From Epiperipatus broadwayi (taxonomy: Eukaryota > Onychophora > Udeonychophora > Euonychophora > Peripatidae), in NCBI GenBank assembly GCA_028023455.1, contig JAQFVV010012497.1:1300001-1364000 (forward strand): a stretch of DNA of 64,000 bases, read 5' to 3'. The notes beneath the pieces are model-generated. The model did no database searches and was not told the DNA's origin. It saw nothing but the letters and a program-made list of their open reading frames with translations. How positions within the stretch are numbered: position 1 is the first letter of the stretch; the number at the start of each line of letters is the position of its first letter. The position numbers and the translations under genes were made by a program. Below are positions 56,627 to 64,000 of this stretch, one piece after another.

Positions 56627-57040
56627 ATATAGGGGACTTGAACACAGACTTTCAAGCACCCTTCAACTATCCACACTATCTCATACCACTGATAGACATG
56701 ATCACACACATGTAGAAAAGATAATCATTAATGTACACATTTTGTGCTGAACCAGCATTCATCAGTTGGTCCATATTATCATCTGCCACACACATATATA
56801 ATCAGTGTCCAGATTATATTAAGGTAGAAAATCTTCATACTTTAATGGACAGACTTTAACCTACTCCAATCTTCAACTTTTCAGCCATCAATACCATTGA
56901 AAATCTGTTGATGAAATGCCATGGTCATATGTATCAGTGGTATAAGATAGTGTGGGTAGTTGAAAGGTGCTTGTGTTCATATTTACAATTAAGTTCCAGG
57001 TATGTGAAGAATACCTGTATTTCAAATATGTTAATACATT
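56627..57040. mobile_element. Fold-back family F, fullest copy
   Basis: The left arm (56627-56712: 'aggggacttgaacacagact', 'ctatctcataccactgatag', 'catgatcacacacatg') is inverted at 56915-57005 ('atggtcatatgtatcagtgg', 'gtataagatagtgtgggtag', 'gaaaggtgcttgtgttc'). Between them lies a body shared with 19440-19570: 'aaccagcattcatcagttgg', 'cttcatactttaatggacag'. A flank after the right arm ('taagttccaggtatgtgaag') is shared with 6537-6560, so the element extends to about 57040. It is non-coding. Confidence 0.8.
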
Positions 57041-57044
57041 TTTT

Positions 57045-60000
57045 AATATGATTGCCATACTACCATGAAAAAATTGAGAAATCATTCTGCAATATATATA
57101 CATGAATTTTGGTAATAAACTTTCCTTATCAGACTGTCACTAATCCAATAATCTGATTCTAACTTGATTAGAAATTTGCCTTGTTAGACTAGATTATACT
57201 AAGTGATTATGCCATTAAATATTCATACTTTGACATTAAGTCAATTGCCACTATAGTATCAATACTGTATAAAGTAGTTGGCAAAGGAAGTTTTTCCTGA
57301 AATGCATGTATACTGCAAGGTAATCTGTCAATTTTTCCATGTAATATGGCAGCCTTAGTGAAAAAAAATGTTTTGTGCATGATGACTGGAATTGACATCT
57401 TTCAAAATGTATTTACATCTAATTCAAGATGAATTAACTATTCATTACATATTATATATGTTACTGTGGATAATATTTTAATATTTAATAAATAGGGTGT
57501 TAAATTAAAATATTAATTTCCAAAAATGAGCATATGTATAAGATATATTTCATTTATATTTAACAAGTAGAACATTTATATAAAAAAATATTTTACATAA
57601 AAAATATTTATTTAGTTTTTTTTTATGATGATCATTAGATTGAAAGTTTTTGGTAGATAAAATGTATAGATGAATTATATTATATGGTACAATACTATCC
57701 ATTGTGTTTAGCTAAAGATCATCATGAAATTTTTTTTGTCCAAAGTATAATCTTTTAGTTTTGAGTGATGAATCCATGTTCAAACTTATTTAAATTTAAA
57801 TAAAGATATATGCTGTGATTAAATAATCATAATCAGTGATAGTTTACGACTGCTTGATACCTTCTTAGTTTATTTGTGCATCTCAAATGTGGAATTTTAA
57901 TATAATCTAAAGAATCCTCCTGACACCATTAAATTAGATCATGTTTGCAGTGATTAAGATTTTTATTAAAAAATCAAAAATGAAATAAAATATTTATGGA
58001 AAATATATGGATAAGAACATAATTTAAAATTACTTAATGGTTTTAAAAAATAAAATGAGTTACTTTTTCAAAGAATGATAGCAAATTATATTATGTCTAA
58101 GAAGCAGCTGTTATAAATTTCCATTAAACATTTAAAGATAAAGGGATTACTAAAAAATAAATAAATCTTAAATGCAGAAGATACAATTTGGATCAACCTG
58201 AAATTAATAACTTGCCTAAATTTTAAAGAAATTGACATCTTTTGTCGAATTCCATTTAAAAGCATTAAGAAATGGGACATTTTTTTCGAAGTATTTTAAT
58301 GTTGAAATATTTTAACATTGGTTGTAAATTAACTTTTTTTTTACATTTTTATTTTTTTATTTTTATCAGTGCATCTGTCATCTCAATTCTACCATATTGC
58401 AAACACCTATTAGCACAAAAATTTAGACCAATCTCTTATTACACATGCATTTTGCAAACTATAAAATGTAACTAAAGTGATCAAAGGTCTTCATTCCCAT
58501 ACTGTTAGCTTGCTGTTTTTCTATTATTTTGATCACTTGTAAGGTAATGACTGGTTTTTATCTACTTTTAACAGAGATGAAGAATGCATTGGAAGATAAA
58601 AAAAATTTGAAAATATCTCTGCACTGCAGTGATTATTCATCCTTCCACAAAATAATTAAAAGTAAACAGAAGTCAGTTTCTATCTTGCTTAAGAGTGATG
58701 TAATGGAAAAATATTCAGTTGTTAACATGGACATGGAAATTTGAGTGTTTAATACTTAGAGATCATTTGAAGAATGAATGTTATTTGTAAAATGCAGATA
58801 TAGTGAGAGATGTTGATTTGAGTTATTGCACTGATGGGTTGTTGTTATATAATGAAGTTGAAATGAAGGATGCACTGATAAAAACAAAAATGCTTTTTAC
58901 ATTTTTTTAACATTTGGATTAACTAATCATTTTAAAACTTGATTTTTTTTTTCAAAGAAGAAAAGTACAGGAAACAATTATTATTAAGCAAATAATTACT
59001 TATTTAAAAAATAAAAATAATAATAATTTCAGAATTTAATTAGTCCGGAAATAAACCTAAAATGGCAGTAATGAAAATAACATATGTAAATTTTCAAAGC
59101 GCTTGTGAAAAGAAATCTTATTAATAATGATTGAATTAGACTTAATTCATATTACGTATAGTTGTAATTATTCACATTTAATCTTTTATTGCTGATGTCA
59201 AGAGACAAATTTATAAAAACTAAAGTATTTTTCAAGATATTAGCAATGGCAACAACATTATCACACAACTTCTTTTATAATTACTCATATGCATCCAAAA
59301 ACAATTGATTTCGCCCTATTCTAGAACTATCTGTAGTAAGCTTGAATAATTAAAGGATATCAAATAGTATAGGGTTATACATTTTTATCTCCAGACCAAT
59401 TGTTTATGGCTTTTACTTTTATCAGCGAAGTTTAAGATTTAAAGTTGGAACTAATGCCCTTAAGTGTTTAGCAACCCCCTTTTACTTCTTTATACTGTTT
59501 AAACTAACACTCTGAATTTGAACCTAAAGTTTTTTAAATTACAAATTATTAGCTTGAATAATATAATGCATAAATGAATTAGTTCCAATTTTGAATCCTA
59601 ATTTTCACTGATGAAGGCAAATACCACTAAAAGCAGTCATTCTGGAGAAAGGAATTTATAACACTATTTCATCAGATATCCAATGATTATTCAAACTTAC
59701 AGTAGATGGCTCTGAAATAGGGTGAATATAGGATATTAACTTTTTTTTTCAGATGCTGAAAATACCCTTTTTTTTTTTCTAAAGAAGAGTCAGAGAAAAC
59801 TCAGAAAGAAGAAGTCACAAATTATAAATAAAAGATTTTTAAAGAAGTGGTATTAAATATGATAAACTAGAAAACATTATGTTGCAGATAAGAAAATATA
59901 ACCATATTTAGAAATTAAGAGTTGCATGATGTTGTAGTTGATGCATCTACATACTGATGACTGAAATTTGAATCTCAGTAAAATTTCAAATTTTTTTAAG

Positions 60001-60500
60001 TAGATGGAACATTTCTAAGCAAGTTTATTTGTATATTGTTTAGATAGCCATCTTATCACTGCCCATTGTGTTATTGCACAGTAAATGGATATCTAACTAT
60101 TATTAGATCAATGATAAGGTTCCAGATTAATCTAAGTTAGCCTAGTGAAAGTCAATATACTGATTGCAAAACAAAATATGATAATATGATGCCTTATGGA
60201 AGAAATTTGCAAATTCTCAGAGTTGTGAACCATGTTCATTTTTTAGAAATGAATAATAGAGAATTTTAATTATAATTTTCTTATAAAAAATAGAAATTCC
60301 AAAAATTAATAATCTATGGTGTACTTAATCAGCAGTTTGTTAGCTGAAAAATATAGATACAAATAAAATTATTATTATGTGAAAAGACATTGTAATGTGT
60401 TTTACAATAGATAAAAAATAAGAATTTTTTTTTTCAATAATAATTAAGATAAAAAAATTTTGTAAATAATTTTTTATTTACAAATATGTAATCACACAAT
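57045..60500. other. AT-rich DNA without recognised features
   Basis: No gene or strong repeat was recognised. A phrase 'cactgatgaaggcaa' at 59606 recalls the hammerhead-like core but lacks the GAA box and stem partners. Confidence 0.45.
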
Positions 60501-60539
60501 GAACATTTAAAAATTATTATAGATTTTTTGGAAAAAAAG

Positions 60540-61800
60540 AATTTTATATAAAGGGGAGAAGGAGCAGATAAGTGGAGTTTTTTTTTCTCAGTGATGAAAG
60601 CTTTTCATCAAAAAGACGAAATACACATCAGTTAAAAAAGGTTTACAAAGAGATAATTACATGGCAAAATGAAATTCAATTACAATATGGTGAAGGGAAA
60701 GAGAATACATATGAAATGGGAAGGGGATATAGAATGAGTGTGTAGTCCAGGCTTGGTTGCCCTGGTGGGTTGATAGGAGGATCTAGATGTGACATTAACT
60801 TTGGAGGAGTTGCTATATGTTAAGTCTTTAGAGGTTTCAGGGATGGATGAGGAGATTTCAGAGTTATGCCTAGATGCAACAGGCTGATTTTTGTCCTTTG
60901 TAGATGAGTAATTTTAGTTTTTTCCATTGTATTTGGAATGGCATTATTATTGGTCATGTTGTTCTTTTTGCTTTTTACCTTTGATAGAGCAAAACACAGT
61001 TTGCAAGGGAGGAAAATCCAGAGGGCAAGGAGATGAAGACTTTGAGATATGTTCTTTGGTGGTGATGTTTTTGGTTAAGTTTTGTTTGAAATTCGGTTTG
61101 GATAGAATTTGGGTAATTTTGAGGGTTTTAATTCATGTAGTCTAGGTCTCTGCACATTTGAAAGAATGAAAAGTAATATGAAGAAAAACAATTTTGAAAT
61201 GGAAAAATCAAATATATTGATGAAAATGCAAAAAAAAAAAAAACACTGGAAAACTTGTTACTAATAATTTTAGTTGAATAATGAGAAAATTGAATGGAAT
61301 TTTAGGTAGTTGGTAACCCCAGAGGAGGGGGGGGGTCTGCAAAAAAAATGATAGTTAAAAATGACCTAAATAACTGGAACAGCATACAAAAAACTTTATA
61401 AACAAGTTCTGAGTGACAGAGAGCAGGAGAAATATTTAGGAGTCTAGGAGGGAATAGAACCCTTTATGGTCCATGAAATAGTTGAACCACCCATGAAACA
61501 GTGGGGGAAATGAGGTAGTTAAATGCTGTTAAGCACAAGGTAGACATAGGGAAATTATATTGAAAATGCAAAATGAAAGAGTACATTAGCAGCAAAATAA
61601 GGCCTTTAAAGGGCCAAATAAATATAAGAGGTACCTTTCACTGCTGCAAAACCAACTTTTCAGAGCCATTCTGTGTGAGCTGTGAGAAGGATGACTTTAC
61701 TTTTAAAAAACCCACAGGAAGCAATAGTAGAATTATAAATATGGTTTTAATATATATAAAAAAGGATAAATTGAGAAAAATTTTATAAGATATATTCAAG
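60540..61800. other. Purine-rich, less AT-rich stretch of unknown nature
   Basis: G-rich plus-strand composition sets 60690-61680 apart. It includes 'ggagggggggggg' (61323-61335). Two short plus-strand frames (60927-61145; 61573-61788) are open, the second with CC and C-x2-C pairs, but neither is recognisable. Decayed retroelement ORF1-like sequence in either orientation is possible. No function is assigned. Confidence 0.3.
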
Positions 61801-62059
61801 TGACCTAAGTTACTTTGAGAATTTAAAGTATATAATAAAACGTAAAATTTATATTTTTTAATTAATTTATTTTATACCATTTTAGTTTGAATCAAGTTGA
61901 TGATAAATAATAGGAATTAACTATTCTACTATTTGATCATTTTTTTGAACAAAATTTTTTATTTTATAACTTCAAAATTAATCCAAGAATTTTCTAATTT
62001 ATTTATGATATGAACAATAGTCCTAAATAATGCATTGGGACTTAACAGTTGGAAATGGT

Positions 62060-62755
62060 GTGAATTTTCACATTTGCTTTTGTAGATACTACTTCCAATC
62101 TCATCTACACCTGATATGTTGATGATGTGTTTTTCCCAGATCAGAATCAGTTATCATCAATTTTTAAGCTAACTTTCAAGCTCATTCCTCTCTATCTTTC
62201 ACCACTGTTTGATAAGACTCACACAATGAACTTAAATACTTAGATATTCATTTACAACAAGAAGCAAATTAATTAAATTACATTATGTGTATTAAGACTT
62301 TAAAAATCCAAGGTTTTACACATCCTAAATCAAATTCTCCATGCTCATATAAATTTTTAGGTCTTTCTTAATTTCTTTTCTGTAATTACCATTTATGTAA
62401 ATTTGAAGCAGCTCACAAAACTAATATTACCAGCATTGAATTCAAACATAGTTATTTTACTAGAAAGGTAAAACAATTTTACCACACATTAAGTAGTAAT
62501 TCCTCCAAAGATGACAGACCATAGCTTCTCCTCTTACACATTTCTTCCCTCACTAAAAACATTGTTAAAACCTTTTCTCCTTCATTTAAGCTAAGTTTCC
62601 AACTAATCCAAAAGATTGCCTACCCTCTAATCAGACTCCCTGAACAGTGTACAAGATCCCATGTTTTCAAAACTGGTTGCAGTGCCATATACTATGGTGA
62701 ATCCTGTTTCTTTCTATCTATTATAATGATCCAGAGAATAGTGACTTAATGTAAT
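62060..62755 (+). mobile_element. Decayed Penelope-like element
   Basis: Plus-strand frames give YVDDVFF at 62115-62135 (RT catalytic box), a FKYLDIHLQQEANKL segment at 62230-62275 (the FLD motif region) and a HPKSNSPCSYK segment near 62325-62355. Next comes LSSNSSKDDRP near 62490-62520, and then a GIY-YIG-like part ending VFKTGCSAIYYGES at 62664-62705. Penelope-like elements join an RT related to telomerase to a GIY-YIG endonuclease. Stops and frameshifts are present; the 5' half is missing. Confidence 0.75.
62640..62745 (+). pseudogene. GIY-YIG-like endonuclease remnant
   Basis: The string VFKTGCSAIYYGESC fits the (G)VYKIxCxxCxxxYIGET/SxR pattern of the GIY-YIG domain at the end of Penelope-like elements, with YIG changed to YYG. 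A stop follows about 15 codons later. The call relies on this motif and its place after the RT. Confidence 0.6.
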
Positions 62756-62905
62756 CTGCACTACAAGGGCGCCATCTAGGCATTTGAACCTAGAAAAATT
62801 TATAAAGTAGGCAGATACTTAAGTAAAAAAAAAATTATATTGGTTGATTCCGGTCGTTAGCCCATTGTCACTAGCTCAGTGGAATAGCAGAGATTTATAT
62901 TTTAT
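62755..62905 (+). repeat. Repeat family K, copy 2
   Basis: It matches 49290-49445 in reverse: 'ctacaagggcgccatctagg', 'aacctagaaaaatttataaa', 'gtaggcagatact', and after an A-run 'cattgtcactagctcagtgg'. The element abuts the Penelope-like remnant. The end resembles a tRNA 5' half (box A-like TAGCTCAGTGG). Confidence 0.75.
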
Positions 62906-62909
62906 AAAT

Positions 62910-63130
62910 TCTTATCTAAGAATTTTTTTTTTTTTTTTTTTTAAAATAGGCTACTGCCAGTAATTATACACACAAACCTTTATTAATGCACATGTAAATA
63001 TAAAATTTAACATTATTATTTTAGTATGTTTACTTTAACATTTAACATTATTTTTAATTTTTATTTTAGATTTTAATTTACATTTTAATTTTTATACTAT
63101 TATAAGTTTGCACAGATGGATTTATAAAAG
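62910..63130. other. T-rich low-complexity DNA
   Basis: It holds a T-run at 62922-62942 and AT-rich repeats. No feature was recognised. Confidence 0.6.
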
Positions 63131-63143
63131 TTTGTTTTATAAT

Positions 63144-63200
63144 GTTGAGTATAGATCGGTTACATAGATTACACGGTCAAAAACATTTCAAAATAAACAT
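63144..63200 (+). repeat. Family T terminus
   Basis: The string 'gttgagtatagatcggttac' with 'atagatt' repeats the terminal sequence of the element at 48506. It continues into unique-looking, CpG-containing DNA. Confidence 0.6.
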
Positions 63201-63478
63201 AAACGATCAAAATATAAAATCATTGGTGGAAATGCAGAGGGAAATTTATAAGAAACCCAATAGCATTCATCATAAGATGCTGCAGTGACACCAATAACTT
63301 TAAAAGACATCCGAATAAATACATTTTAGATACTCACCATAAGGTATCATTATTTACCGAATGTCTATGTATTTTGATCAAATATGAAAACCAAAAACAT
63401 AATTAACCGATAACGAATCCATGCAACGTCCATACCCAACTTAAATTTAATGCATTTTTATTTAGAGTGTCGAGTATG

Positions 63479-63720
63479 AATAGACTACATAGATTTGCAT
63501 TTGAAAGAAAATATTCTATCCTTATTTAACCTTAGGCCAAAAGTTCACAGTCAAACCAACGTCAATTCATCTGATATATCGATGCATTCAATGTAACACG
63601 AAATACGGCAGCACAAAAGGTTAAGAGAAGAAATTGCCTCTCATCAGATAGGAATATTACATCTATCTGACAAGAAGAGCAATAAAAAAAAAACTCCATA
63701 GGAAAGGACTGTGGTCATTT
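63479..63720 (+). mobile_element. Family T element, partial
   Basis: It starts 'gtcgagtatgaatagactac' with 'atagatttgcatttgaaaga' and continues through 'aaccttaggccaaaagttca' and 'catctgatatatcgatgcat', in line with the right end of the 48506-49065 element read on the minus strand. No opposite end is seen before the window stops. Confidence 0.65.
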
Positions 63721-64000
63721 TGCCAACTTACGAATCACATTTCCTAGGCCAAAAAGGAAGTGTATGGCATATAAAGCTATTCTGCCCATAGCGAATCTCA
63801 TATTACATCTACTAATTACCCCAATATATCCAATCCATTGACCCAATTCAACTACGAAATGACTAACCTAAGATTACCTTCCCCTAATAAAACTTTACAA
63901 ATCTATATAGCCATTCACGCCCGTCTTAAGTTTAACATTTATATAATATTAAATTAGCGACAAACAACAATCATAAATAAAACTTAAAAGAACAAAAAAA
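63720..64000. other. Unclassified end of window
   Basis: Slightly less AT-rich sequence with no recognised gene. It may be the interior of the family T element. Confidence 0.35.

Noticed and set aside
58086-58744. Three short open frames on both strands
   Set aside because: No domain, signal or splice context could be recognised; such lengths are expected by chance in this stretch.
59600-59660. Another hammerhead-like core ('cactgatgaagg')
   Set aside because: No GAA box or stem partners at the right spacing.

Overview
The window looks like intergenic or intronic DNA from an animal with a large, strongly AT-rich and repeat-laden genome. There are no operons, no ribosome-binding-site-led gene series and no long host reading frame. 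CpG is rare over most of the window, which suggests long-term germline methylation and decay. The repeats are animal types: RTE-like and other non-LTR elements, a Penelope-like element, a Ty3/gypsy remnant, tRNA-derived SINEs, hAT-like elements and fold-back MITEs. A lophotrochozoan, perhaps a cephalopod mollusc, would fit. That placement is inference and not proven by anything here.

Layout. 1-10 kb: SINE-A copies in both orientations, a decayed non-LTR fragment (about 5.1-6.2 kb), a perfect hairpin made from two SINE-like arms (6.4 kb) and a 91-bp tandem duplication (7.7 kb). 10.0-11.3 kb: a CpG-preserving island with a degenerate 76-bp repeat and a GC-rich 230-bp core. 12.6-22.2 kb: SINEs, a 366-bp fold-back element whose two arms each carry a hammerhead-ribozyme-like core (15.5-15.8 kb), a degenerate 27-nt repeat field (18.1-19.2 kb), a 107-bp tandem array beside inverted-repeat arms (20.2-21.5 kb) and a long triplet microsatellite (21.86-22.04 kb). 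24.8-27.2 kb: a decayed Ty3/gypsy gag-pol with zinc knuckles, protease, RT and RNase H, followed at once by a 372-bp hAT-like element. 29.2-37.4 kb: non-LTR remnants, including an RTE reverse-transcriptase half (31.5-33.2 kb) and, downstream, the endonuclease half of a second copy (34.8-35.95 kb). 38.2-39.8 kb: nested inverted repeats. 40.4-46.8 kb: more hammerhead-family copies, LINE 3' ends, a 210-bp fold-back MITE (45.3 kb) and SINEs. 47.9-49.1 kb: a possible spliced terminal exon on the minus strand and a 560-bp TIR element. 51-52.7 kb: tRNA-Gly-type SINEs. 53.2-56.5 kb: the longest non-LTR element here, with endonuclease, RT, a CCHC-like domain and a poly-A tail. 56.6-57.0 kb: the fullest copy of the fold-back family also seen at 6.4 kb. 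62.1-62.9 kb: a Penelope-like remnant with a GIY-YIG-like end, then a repeat shared with 49.3 kb. 63.1-63.9 kb: further copies of the 48.5-kb TIR family.

None of the autonomous elements is intact; all have stops or frameshifts. I found no confirmed host protein-coding gene, rRNA, functional tRNA or CRISPR array. The best host-gene candidate is the short transmembrane exon-like frame at 47893-48034 (minus). The most interesting signal is the repeated hammerhead-like motif in the fold-back family. All similarity statements come from reading the sequence by eye.
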